Counted from the stretch's first letter, positions 1 through 5,396 are shown. The stretch: 6,990 nt of DNA from Actinomycetes bacterium (GCA_023451265.1 JAEYAG010000043.1:1-6990), one strand, 5' to 3'. Made by a program: numbers and translations. Notes: generated by a model from the sequence alone, not told the origin.

Positions 1-79
1 CATCCACCCCGCGCCGCGTGAGCTCCGCTCCGAGCAGGATGCCGACGGGCCCCGCCCCGACGATGACGACCTCAGGCAT
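1..79 (-). CDS. FAD-dependent oxidoreductase / aromatic-ring hydroxylase, N-terminal fragment (cut by window edge)
   Basis: Only the first 26 codons lie in the window; the gene continues past the left edge. The protein starts MPEVVIVGAGPVG and carries the GxGxxG dinucleotide-binding fingerprint at residues 8-13, followed by ILLGAELTRRGVD. This is the first beta-alpha-beta unit of a Rossmann FAD-binding fold. The GAGPVGxLLxxELxRRG form is typical of group A (PHBH-like) flavin monooxygenases that hydroxylate aromatic rings. The ATG at 79-77 lies inside the end of the methyltransferase gene (8-nt overlap, ATGCCTGA), so the two are translationally coupled. Placed third after a type III PKS and a methyltransferase, it probably oxidises the polyketide product, for example resorcinol to hydroquinone or quinone; this is inference. 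With so little sequence it could instead be another FAD/NAD oxidoreductase. The fold call is firm and the substrate class is not. Confidence 0.8.
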   Translation of the reverse strand, partial: MPEVVIVGAGPVGILLGAELTRRGVD

Positions 80-764
80 GTCCCGCCCCGATCGCGAGCA
101 GCCGGAACGGTGCGGGTTCCTCGACCCGCCACGGCGCGCCGAGCGCGGCGGCGAGTTCGTCGCGGCGGTAGCTGCGCCGGATCGATCGCAGCCCGTCGGT
201 GCGCAGGAACGTCCCCGGCGCGAGCGGTGTGATGCCGACGGCGTACAGCGCGTACGCGAGGCGCCCGCGGGCGATGTCGGCCAGCAGCACCGGTCCGCGC
301 GAGAGGGCGAGCGCGTCGGCCGCGAGGGCGGCGAGCTCGGCCGCGTCGAGATGGTGCACGACGTGGTTCGACACCACGGCGTCGAAGCGCTCGCCCGCCG
401 CGACGAGGGCGGCGGCATCCGCGCAGCGAAACGTCACGCCCGGCACACGGCGGGCGGATGCCGCGGCGTGCGCGCGGGGGTCGGGATCGGCTCCGGTCCA
501 CTCCACGTCGAACCCGTCGCGACGGGCGAGCGCGGCGAGCCGCACGACGAGGTCGCCGCCTCCCGAGCCGATGTCGAGGATGCGGGCGGGCCGATCGAGC
601 GACGCGAGGTACGGACGCAGCTGCGCGCGGTACACCCCGCCCCAGCCCGACACCAGCCGGTTCACGACGCCGAAGCGCCGCAGCGTCGCCGCGAGGCGCC
701 GCGGGTCGCAGTCCGGGTCGTCCATCAGCTCGCGCACGTCGGTGTCGCGGACGCGCATGCTCAC
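72..764 (-). CDS. Class I SAM-dependent methyltransferase of the T3PKS operon
   Basis: The product is a 230-aa cytosolic protein. The SAM-binding motif I is LDIGSGGGD (residues 63-71), the acidic ribose-binding position is Asp93 in GADPDP, and a DAVVSNHVVHHL stretch (128-139) is the methyltransferase_11/25-like motif IV region. A RSYRRDEL segment (197-204) resembles the C-terminal cap of small-molecule methyltransferases. The GTG at 764 is chosen because it overlaps the T3PKS stop as GTGA and has GGAG 8 nt upstream (776-773). An in-frame ATG at 758 is the alternative but lies 14 nt from that GGAG. Sandwiched between a type III PKS and a flavin oxidoreductase, it most likely O- or C-methylates the polyketide phenol or pyrone; this is inferred from context, since the sequence alone does not fix the substrate. 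A menaquinone/ubiquinone-type C-methyltransferase is less likely. Confidence 0.9.
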   Translation of the reverse strand: MSMRVRDTDVRELMDDPDCDPRRLAATLRRFGVVNRLVSGWGGVYRAQLRPYLASLDRPARILDIGSGGGDLVVRLAALARRDGFDVEWTGADPDPRAHAAASARRVPGVTFRCADAAALVAAGERFDAVVSNHVVHHLDAAELAALAADALALSRGPVLLADIARGRLAYALYAVGITPLAPGTFLRTDGLRSIRRSYRRDELAAALGAPWRVEEPAPFRLLAIGAGHA

Positions 765-1996
765 CGTCGCGACTCCGCCGCCGCGCCCGAGACGAGGGCG
801 TCCACGTCACCCGCGGCGACCCCCGCCGCGCCACCCGCGGCGACCCCGGCCCCCGCGCGGAGCGTGAGCATCGCGGACTCGACCGTCAGCCCCGGACCGA
901 ACGCGAGGGCCGCGACGCGGGCGGGGGCGGCATCCGATGCCTCGTCGAGCAGCCGCGCCAGGATGAACAGGATCGTCGCGCTCGACATGTTGCCGTGCTC
1001 GCGCAGCACCGCCCGCGACGGCGCGAGCGCGGCCGGGGGCAGCTCGAGCCCCGCCTCCACCCGGTCGAGCACGCTCCGCCCGCCGGGATGCACCGCCCAC
1101 CGGTCGGGGCGCTCGCCGCCGAGGAAATCCCCGACCGCGCCGCGGATCTCGCGCCCGATGATGCGGGGAACCTCCGCCGACAGGGTCATCTCGAAGCCCG
1201 CGTCGCCGATCGTCCACGCCATGTCGGCCTCGCCGTCGCGGGTGACGGTCGTGCCGAACCGGTCGAGGTCGAGCACCGCGCCGCCGTGCCGCTCCGCGAG
1301 GTCGGTGCGGGCGGTGACGACGGCCGCCGCCGCGCCGTCGGCGAACACGGATGCCGCGACGATCTGCTCCGGGTCGGCGGACGGCCGGAAGTGCAGCGTG
1401 CACAGCTCGGCGCACGCGACCAGCACGACGGCGGCGGGGTCGGCGGCGCACAACGCGGCGGCGAGTCGCAGGGCGGGGAGGGCCGCGGCGCACCCCACGA
1501 ACCCCAGATGGAACCGCTCGGTCCGCGCCGGCAGGCCGAGATCGCGCACCAGCCGGTAGTCCGGCCCCGGGGCGAACAGGCCCGTGCACGAGACCGTGAC
1601 GACGTGCGTGACCTCGTCGCGTCGGACCCCCGCTCCCGTCAGCGCGCGCCGCGCCGCCTCGGCGAACAGCGCCGGTGCGAGCCGCACGTAGGCGGCGTTG
1701 CGTGCGCCCGTCGACGGCCGCAGCAGCGCCCCGGCGGCGTCGCGCACCGGCATCCGCTCGTCTTCAGCAACACCCCCGGGCGCCCCGGCCGCCCCGGCCA
1801 CTCCGGGCGCCCCGGGCGCGAGCGCCGCGAGTACGGTGCGGCGGCTGTCGATCGCCGCCGCGTCGAACGCGGCGTGGATGAGGCGTCGCGTCAGTCGGTC
1901 GACGCCCGGCTGGGCGGCGAACAGATCGCGCACGTGCTCCTGCGGCAGACGCGTCGCCGGAAGGGCGGTTCCGATCGACAGGATGCGGGCGGGCAT
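761..1996 (-). CDS. Type III polyketide synthase (chalcone/stilbene synthase family)
   Basis: This 411-aa thiolase-fold, homodimer-type enzyme condenses a starter acyl-CoA with malonyl-CoA units and cyclises the product to a resorcinol, pyrone or phloroglucinol. All catalytic landmarks are visible: nucleophile Cys169 in GFVGCAAALPALR, His303 in WAVHPGG, Asn336 in EHGNMSS, and the C-terminal GPG motif (LAFGPGL, 364-370). The start is fixed by the family-typical opening ILSIGTALP close to the N-terminus. No Shine-Dalgarno precedes the ATG; a perfect palindrome touches it instead. Two features are unusual: a Gly/Ala/Pro insert at about residues 61-75 (GAPGVAGAAGAPG) in the N-terminal domain, and a Gly/Ala-rich tail after about residue 380 built on a duplicated GVAAG. 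These make it somewhat longer than the common 350-390 aa. It leads the operon and is coupled by GTGA to the methyltransferase. Bacterial relatives next to methyltransferase and flavin hydroxylase genes make alkylresorcinol-type phenolic lipids; the product here is inferred. Confidence 0.96.
   Translation of the reverse strand: MPARILSIGTALPATRLPQEHVRDLFAAQPGVDRLTRRLIHAAFDAAAIDSRRTVLAALAPGAPGVAGAAGAPGGVAEDERMPVRDAAGALLRPSTGARNAAYVRLAPALFAEAARRALTGAGVRRDEVTHVVTVSCTGLFAPGPDYRLVRDLGLPARTERFHLGFVGCAAALPALRLAAALCAADPAAVVLVACAELCTLHFRPSADPEQIVAASVFADGAAAAVVTARTDLAERHGGAVLDLDRFGTTVTRDGEADMAWTIGDAGFEMTLSAEVPRIIGREIRGAVGDFLGGERPDRWAVHPGGRSVLDRVEAGLELPPAALAPSRAVLREHGNMSSATILFILARLLDEASDAAPARVAALAFGPGLTVESAMLTLRAGAGVAAGGAAGVAAGDVDALVSGAAAESRR
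808..847 (-). repeat. 16-bp direct repeat, period 24 nt, in the T3PKS C-terminal tail
   Basis: The 16-mer CACCCGCGGCGACCCC occurs at 808-823 and again at 832-847. The offset of 24 nt equals eight codons, and it encodes the two GVAAG units (residues 384-388 and 392-396) of the Gly/Ala-rich tail. It looks like an in-frame duplication by slippage, beyond the conserved thiolase fold. Confidence 0.85.
1772..1816 (-). repeat. Collagen-like Gly/Ala/Pro insert in T3PKS with 13-bp direct repeats
   Basis: CCGGGCGCCCCGG occurs at 1776-1788 and 1803-1815 (27 nt, nine codons apart) and encodes the two GAPG units at residues 62-65 and 71-74. The segment sits between the conserved ID-SRR region and the next helix, where family members have a shorter loop. 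It is very GC-rich and itself partly palindromic, so it is a likely slippage site. Confidence 0.75.
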
Positions 1997-2017
1997 GGTT
2001 CACGGTAACCGTGAACC
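1997..2017. promoter_or_regulatory. Perfect 10-1-10 palindrome touching the T3PKS start codon (candidate operator)
   Basis: Arms GGTTCACGGT (1997-2006) and ACCGTGAACC (2008-2017) are exact inverted repeats around a single A. The dyad ends immediately before the ATG (1996) of the type III PKS and lies in the 51-nt gap behind the nitroreductase stop. On the minus strand it contains a TACCGT -10-like box (2007-2002), five nt from the start codon. Such a dyad suits a dimeric TetR- or MarR-type repressor. If transcribed, it would form a 10-bp hairpin against the AUG and could control translation instead. No regulator gene is in the window. Confidence 0.7.
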
Positions 2018-2047
2018 CGTCGGATGCGGAGGGGGCTCGCGCTGCGG

Positions 2048-2629
2048 TCAGTCGTTCGCGATGAGCGACTCGGCGATCGGCCGACGCGTGCGCGGTGCGA
2101 GTTCCCGCTCTCGCAGGGCCTCGGGCGCCTCGGCGAGCGAGCCCAGCGCGCCCACGGCCATGACCGTGACGGCGGCGAGATCGTCGCCGAACCCGAACGC
2201 CTCGCTGATCGCGGCCCGGTCGAAACCACCCATCTGGTGCGTGTGCAGTCCCGACGCGTGCGCCTGCACCGTGAAGTACGCCGCCGCCTGGCCGGTGTCG
2301 TACACCGCCCAGTTCAGCGGCTTGCCGTCGAGCGACGCCGCCGCCGCGAACACCACGAGCGCACCGGCATCGGCCGCCCACGACTGGTTGAAGCCCATGA
2401 GCGCGCCGACGATCGCGGCGTGCGCGTCGGTGCCCCGGCGGGCGACCACGAAGCGCCACGGCTGGGTGTTGTTCGCCGACGGCGCCCAGCGGGCGGCCTC
2501 GAGCGCGCTCGCGAGGGCGTCTTCGTCGATCGGCGTCTGCGCGTCGAAGATGCGGGTGCTCCAGCGCTCGGCGAGCACGTCCAGGATGGGCGCGTCGGTG
2601 TCGGCGGGGTGCACGGTGGTGAGGCTCAT
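2048..2629 (-). CDS. Nitroreductase-family FMN oxidoreductase
   Basis: The product is a 193-aa FMN-dependent, NAD(P)H-using flavoprotein of the nitroreductase superfamily, expected to be a cytosolic homodimer. Visible landmarks are the FMN-phosphate-binding R-x-S-T-R near the N-terminus (RWSTR, 22-26), the highly conserved WAPSANNTQPWRF (48-60), a YDTGQAA helix start (110-116) after the dimer region, a GGFDR segment (134-138), and a C-terminal Arg pair (182-183) where family members contact FMN. The ATG at 2629 is chosen because GAGGAG lies five nt upstream (2640-2635); the open frame extends to 2722 but without an RBS. Substrates in this family range from nitroaromatics to quinones and enals, so the natural one cannot be read off. 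It lies 51 nt upstream of the T3PKS on the same strand and could be co-transcribed, perhaps reducing quinone products, but the palindrome between them argues for separate control. Confidence 0.92.
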   Translation of the reverse strand: MSLTTVHPADTDAPILDVLAERWSTRIFDAQTPIDEDALASALEAARWAPSANNTQPWRFVVARRGTDAHAAIVGALMGFNQSWAADAGALVVFAAAASLDGKPLNWAVYDTGQAAAYFTVQAHASGLHTHQMGGFDRAAISEAFGFGDDLAAVTVMAVGALGSLAEAPEALRERELAPRTRRPIAESLIAND

Positions 2630-2634
2630 GGCGT

Positions 2635-2640
2635 CTCCTC
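2635..2640 (-). promoter_or_regulatory. Ribosome binding site of the nitroreductase gene
   Basis: GAGGAG reads on the minus strand five nt before the ATG at 2629. It decides the start against the longer open frame to 2722. Confidence 0.85.
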
Positions 2641-2684
2641 GGATCGATGTCAGCGGTCGGGACGCCCTCGGCCCAGTCGATGCA

Positions 2685-2690
2685 ACTGTA
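2685..2690 (-). promoter_or_regulatory. Possible -10 box for the nitroreductase gene
   Basis: TACAGT on the minus strand (TAnnnT pattern) lies about 55 nt before the ATG, in an AT-richer pocket of the 110-bp divergent gap between nitroreductase and rraA. I see no convincing -35. The surrounding TGCA...TGCA (2681-2684 and 2691-2694) forms a weak dyad over it. Confidence 0.35.
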
Positions 2691-2723
2691 TGCACCCGCG
2701 ATGTGTTCCCGCTGGACGTCACC

Positions 2724-2739
2724 GGCTACCGTGGCAGCC
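2724..2739 (+). promoter_or_regulatory. Leaderless promoter candidate and imperfect dyad at the rraA start
   Basis: TACCGT (2727-2732) lies seven nt before the ATG at 2740, the spacing expected if transcription starts on the A of the start codon. No Shine-Dalgarno is present, which agrees with leaderless translation, common in Actinobacteria. The box sits within an imperfect inverted repeat, GGCTACC / GGCAGCC around GT (six of seven pairs), which abuts the ATG. Confidence 0.5.
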
Positions 2740-3252
2740 ATGACGATCGCCACGGCCGACCTCTACGACGAGCGCGGCGACGCGCTGGACTCCCTCGCCC
2801 TGCAGCTGCACGACATCGGCGGACGCGTCGCGTTCGACGGGCCCGTCCGCACGGTGCGCTGCCACCGCGACAACGCGCTGGTCAAGCAGATCCTCGCCAC
2901 GCCGGGCGACGGCGCCGTGCTCGTCGTCGACGGCGGCGGATCGCTGGAGTCCGCCCTCGTCGGTGACCTCATCGCGGCCTCCGCGGTCGCGAGCGGCTGG
3001 GCGGGGATCATCGTCCACGGGGCGATCCGCGATCGCGAGGCGATCGGTCGCCTGCCGCTCGGCGTGAAGGCGCTCGGCTCGAACCCGTGCAAGAGCGCGA
3101 AGGACGGCGTCGGGGAGGTCGATGTGCCCGTGGAGATCGGCGGCGTCGTCTTCCGACCCGGTGCGCACGTGTGGGCGGATGCCGACGGCATCCTCGTCGA
3201 GCGCGTCGAGCGCGTTGAGCGCGTTGAGCGCGTTGAGCGCGTTGAGCGCTGA
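2740..3252 (+). CDS. rraA: RraA family protein (RNase E activity regulator / HMG-type aldolase fold)
   Basis: The product is a 170-aa protein of the RraA family, a trimeric beta-barrel/swivel fold. Some members inhibit RNase E by binding its C-terminal scaffold. Others are metal-dependent 4-hydroxy-4-methyl-2-oxoglutarate aldolases or oxaloacetate decarboxylases. It was once misnamed MenG. Family marks are TADLYDERGD at the N-terminus, GPVRTVRCHRDNALVK (35-50), GGGSLESALVGD (65-76) with Gly75-Asp76, IVHGAIRD (91-98) with the Arg97-Asp98 active-site pair, and the short-type motif GSNPCKSAKDGVGE (113-126). These closely match actinobacterial short RraA proteins. The start at 2740 is chosen because homology begins there and a TACCGT box lies seven nt upstream; the frame is open back to 2647. 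The C-terminus ends in six VER triplets (153-170), beyond the usual DGIIV end of the family. RNase E control and aldolase activity are both possible; the sequence does not decide. Confidence 0.93.
   Translation: MTIATADLYDERGDALDSLALQLHDIGGRVAFDGPVRTVRCHRDNALVKQILATPGDGAVLVVDGGGSLESALVGDLIAASAVASGWAGIIVHGAIRDREAIGRLPLGVKALGSNPCKSAKDGVGEVDVPVEIGGVVFRPGAHVWADADGILVERVERVERVERVERVER
3196..3249 (+). repeat. Six tandem 9-bp repeats (VER)6 at the rraA 3' end
   Basis: The unit GTYGAGCGC is repeated six times without interruption, ending directly before the TGA. Units 1-2 have GTC and units 3-6 have GTT; all other positions are identical. Because 9 is a multiple of 3, copy-number changes keep the frame and only alter the length of the C-terminal VER tail. 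Confidence 0.98.
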
Positions 3253-3285
3253 CCGGCCGCGCGCGGTGTCGCGGCGCGGCCGGTC
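3251..3285. terminator. Bidirectional hairpin terminator between rraA and the ABC permease gene
   Basis: Perfect 12-bp arms GACCGGCCGCGC (3251-3262) and GCGCGGCCGGTC (3274-3285) enclose an 11-nt loop. The left arm begins in the rraA stop codon, and the convergent permease ends at 3298. There is no U-tract on either side, as is usual for high-GC actinobacteria, so function rests on stem strength and position. Confidence 0.75.
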
Positions 3286-3297
3286 AGCGTCTTCGGC

Positions 3298-4386
3298 TCA
3301 GCGCCCGAGCGCCTCGCTGAGCTTGACGCGCGCGCCCATCCGCAGCAGGGAGTTCTCGTAGATCTTCGCGCCGACGAGGATCGCGAGGACGCACGAGACC
3401 AGCAGGATCGCGAGCGACACCAGCGGCTCCCACCACTGCGCCTGACCGAGGAACAGGCGCACCGGCATGCCCACCGGCGCCGAGAACGGCACGTACGACA
3501 TCACCGACAGGACCGTCGGGTTGTTCCAGAAGAAGATCACCAGGAAATACGGCGCGAGGATCAGGAACATCAGCGGCGTCGTCGTGGCGCCGATGTCCTC
3601 CTGCCGCGACACCATCGCCGCCGCGGCGGCGAACAGGGCCGCCAGCAGCACGAAGCCGAAGAGGAAGAACACGCTGAACCACGCGATCGGACCACCGACG
3701 CCCTGCAGGAACTCCGTCTGCCCGGTCAGCGTCAGCCCGACCACGGCGATCGCGGCCAGGATGACCACCTGGCCCATCGCGAGGATCGTGTTGCCGATCA
3801 CCTTGCCCGCCAGCAGCGCCCGCGCCGGGATCGCCGAGATCAGCAGCTCCACCACGCGCGTCTGCTTCTCCTCGACGACGCTCTGCGCGATCGTCGCGCC
3901 GAAGGTCTGCGCCGCGAACAGGAACACGATGCCGAAGCCGATCGCCGCGATGTAGCCGATCCAGTTCGTCGCGTTCGCGGGGTCGAGGACCACCACGTGG
4001 GGGGTCTGCGACAGCGACATGAGCAGGCCCGAGGGGACGTCGGACTCCACGATCACCGAGAAGCCGAGCGGCGGCTCGCCGTCGCCGACGACCGCGGCAT
4101 CCACTGTGCCGTCCTTCACGAGCGCCTCGGCGGCGGCCTGATCGGCGACGGTCGTCACCTCGAGACCCGGGATGCCGTCGACATGCTGTGCGGCGTCGCT
4201 CGTGACCGCGACGGGGGTCGTGGAGCTGTCGTTCGCGCTGAATCCGGCCCAGATCACGCCGGCCAGGGCGATCACGAACAGGATCGCGAACGAGATGAGG
4301 AACGCCTTGCTGCGCAGCTTCGAGCCGATCTCGCGCTCGGCGACGAGCCACACGCTCTGGGCGAAGGAGGGGGTCTGCACGGTCAC
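3298..4386 (-). CDS. ABC-2 type exporter permease (NatB/YhaP-like)
   Basis: This 362-aa membrane protein is the transmembrane half of an ABC exporter. After a short cytosolic start (VAEREIGSKLRSKAF, 15-29) comes TM1 (about 30-48), then a polar extracytoplasmic domain (about 50-140), then five more hydrophobic spans (about 143-163, 199-219, 235-258, 270-287 and 321-341). Between TM2 and TM3 lies the family hallmark VVEEKQTRVVELLISA (170-185), the cytosolic coupling segment of NatB/YhaP-type ABC-2 permeases. The GTG at 4386 is chosen because it overlaps the ATPase stop (GTGA) and has a full AAGGAGG seven nt upstream; the longer open frame to 4683 is Arg-rich shadow sequence. It pairs with the upstream ATPase. 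B. subtilis relatives export sodium or are implicated in drug and peptide resistance; the substrate here is unknown. Confidence 0.93.
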   Translation of the reverse strand: MTVQTPSFAQSVWLVAEREIGSKLRSKAFLISFAILFVIALAGVIWAGFSANDSSTTPVAVTSDAAQHVDGIPGLEVTTVADQAAAEALVKDGTVDAAVVGDGEPPLGFSVIVESDVPSGLLMSLSQTPHVVVLDPANATNWIGYIAAIGFGIVFLFAAQTFGATIAQSVVEEKQTRVVELLISAIPARALLAGKVIGNTILAMGQVVILAAIAVVGLTLTGQTEFLQGVGGPIAWFSVFFLFGFVLLAALFAAAAAMVSRQEDIGATTTPLMFLILAPYFLVIFFWNNPTVLSVMSYVPFSAPVGMPVRLFLGQAQWWEPLVSLAILLVSCVLAILVGAKIYENSLLRMGARVKLSEALGR

Positions 4387-5267
4387 TGGATGACCTCCTT
4401 GAAGATCTGGGCGAGAGTGGGATGCCGGGGGGCGAAGGTCGTGACCGCGCCCGCCGCGACGGCGCGGCGCAGCACGTCCTGCGCCGCCTCGTCGGTGTCG
4501 GCGTCGAACACGGCGTAGCCGCCGTCGAACTCGACGACCTCGATGCCGGGCGCGTCGCGCAGCCACCCCAGGTCGCCGGCTGAGAGGAGCTCGAACCGGC
4601 GCCCGGCGTGCTGCGCGCGCAGGTCGTCGCGGCGCCCGGCGGCGCGGATCGTGCCGCCGGCGATGATCACGAGGTCGTCGCACAGGCGCTCGACGACATC
4701 GAGCTGGTGCGACGAGAACAGCACGGCCACCCCCGCGGCGGCGCGGCTCTGCAGCACGCCCGCGACGACGTCGACGGCGAGGGGGTCCAGGCCCGAGAAC
4801 GGCTCGTCGAGGATGAGCACCTCCGGGTCGTGCACGAGCGCGGCGGCGATCTGCGCGCGCTGCTGGTTGCCCAGCGACAGCGTCTCGATGTTGTCCTGCA
4901 GGCGTTCGCCGAGCCCCAGCTCGACCAGCAGCGCCTCGGCGCGCGTCGTCGCGTCGGCGCGGTCGAAGCCGTGCAGGCGCGCGAGGTACACGATGTGGTC
5001 GATCACCCGCATCTTCGGGTAGAGGCCCCGCTCCTCGGGCATGTAGCCGAAGCGGCGGCGGTCGGCGGCCGTCACCGGCGTGCCGTCGAGGGTGACGGTG
5101 CCGCCGTCGCGCGCGAGCACGCCCAGCACGATCCGCATTGTGGTGGTCTTTCCCGCCCCGTTGCCGCCGACGAAGCCGGTCAGGCGCCCGGGGGCGACGT
5201 GGAACCCGACGTCGTCGAGCACCCGATGGGTGCCGTAGCTCTTCGTGATGCCGGACAGTTCGAGCAT
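4383..5267 (-). CDS. ABC exporter ATP-binding protein with C-terminal DUF4162-like domain (NatA/YhaQ-like)
   Basis: This 294-aa cytosolic ATPase powers the permease encoded downstream. Visible motifs are Walker A GGNGAGKTT (34-42, Lys40), a PEERGLYPKM stretch at the Q-loop region (77-86), a signature helix with LSLGNQQR (130-137) in place of the canonical LSGGQ, Walker B LILDEP (151-156, Glu155), D-loop SGLD (158-161) and switch His187. The PEERGLY and LSxGNQQ variants are characteristic of the NatA/YhaQ subfamily with a C-terminal DUF4162 domain, which fits residues about 207-290. The ATG at 5267 is chosen because GGAGG lies seven nt upstream (5279-5275); the frame stays open to 5594 through the intergenic region but has no such signal. 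Its stop overlaps the permease GTG, so the two halves are made in equal amounts. The substrate cannot be deduced. Confidence 0.96.
   Translation of the reverse strand: MLELSGITKSYGTHRVLDDVGFHVAPGRLTGFVGGNGAGKTTTMRIVLGVLARDGGTVTLDGTPVTAADRRRFGYMPEERGLYPKMRVIDHIVYLARLHGFDRADATTRAEALLVELGLGERLQDNIETLSLGNQQRAQIAAALVHDPEVLILDEPFSGLDPLAVDVVAGVLQSRAAAGVAVLFSSHQLDVVERLCDDLVIIAGGTIRAAGRRDDLRAQHAGRRFELLSAGDLGWLRDAPGIEVVEFDGGYAVFDADTDEAAQDVLRRAVAAGAVTTFAPRHPTLAQIFKEVIQ
4394..4400 (-). promoter_or_regulatory. Ribosome binding site of the ABC permease, inside the ATPase gene
   Basis: AAGGAGG, a full anti-Shine-Dalgarno match, lies in the last codons of the ATPase and ends seven nt before the GTG at 4386. 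It fixes that GTG as the start. Confidence 0.9.
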
Positions 5268-5274
5268 GCGCTCT

Positions 5275-5279
5275 CCTCC
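5275..5279 (-). promoter_or_regulatory. Ribosome binding site of the ABC ATPase
   Basis: GGAGG inside a purine run (AGAGGAGGAGAG) lies seven nt before the ATG at 5267 and decides the start against the much longer open frame. Confidence 0.9.
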
Positions 5280-5313
5280 TCTGTGGCCATCGACACCGCG
5301 TGCCGATGCTCCG

Positions 5314-5319
5314 ACGCTA
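5314..5319 (-). promoter_or_regulatory. Possible -10 box of the ABC exporter operon
   Basis: TAGCGT on the minus strand (TAnnnT) would place transcription start near 5307 and give a leader of about 40 nt carrying the strong RBS. A clear -35 is not seen. Confidence 0.35.
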
Positions 5320-5359
5320 CGCGGCGCGGATGCCGCCGACCTCCCCCGTGGGACGGGTT

Positions 5360-5396
5360 TGCGCTCATCCCGGCATCCGTCGCCGGGATGAGCGCA
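5360..5396. repeat. Perfect 15-bp-arm inverted repeat in the divergent intergenic region
   Basis: Arms TGCGCTCATCCCGGC (5360-5374) and GCCGGGATGAGCGCA (5382-5396) pair perfectly around a 7-nt loop. It lies between the divergent ABC operon (start 5267) and the GT87 gene (start 5467), so no gene ends here and a terminator role is unlikely. It may be an operator, a dispersed palindromic repeat (REP/BIME-like), or the remnant of a small mobile element. The rest of 5268-5466 holds only the promoter and RBS signals listed separately. Confidence 0.9.

Noticed and set aside
130..137. LSLGN signature (ABC ATPase residue numbering 130-134) as a degenerate, inactive ABC signature
   Set aside because: The LSxGNQQ and PEERGLY variants are normal for the NatA/YhaQ-type subfamily, and Walker A, Walker B, D-loop and switch His are all intact, so the ATPase should be active.
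18..2008. Very long plus-strand open frames (513 and 516 codons) opposite the T3PKS and methyltransferase
   Set aside because: They are antisense shadows in GC-rich DNA: Arg/Ala/Pro-rich translations with no domain, no RBS, and full overlap with genes carrying intact catalytic motifs.
3196..3249. Tandem repeats as a possible CRISPR or non-coding satellite
   Set aside because: The units are 9 bp with no spacers and continue the rraA reading frame to its stop codon, so this is a coding microrepeat.
3284..4351. 355-codon minus-strand frame overlapping the ABC permease in another frame
   Set aside because: The Arg-rich, motif-free translation overlaps the permease, which has clear membrane spans and the EEKQTRVVELL motif.
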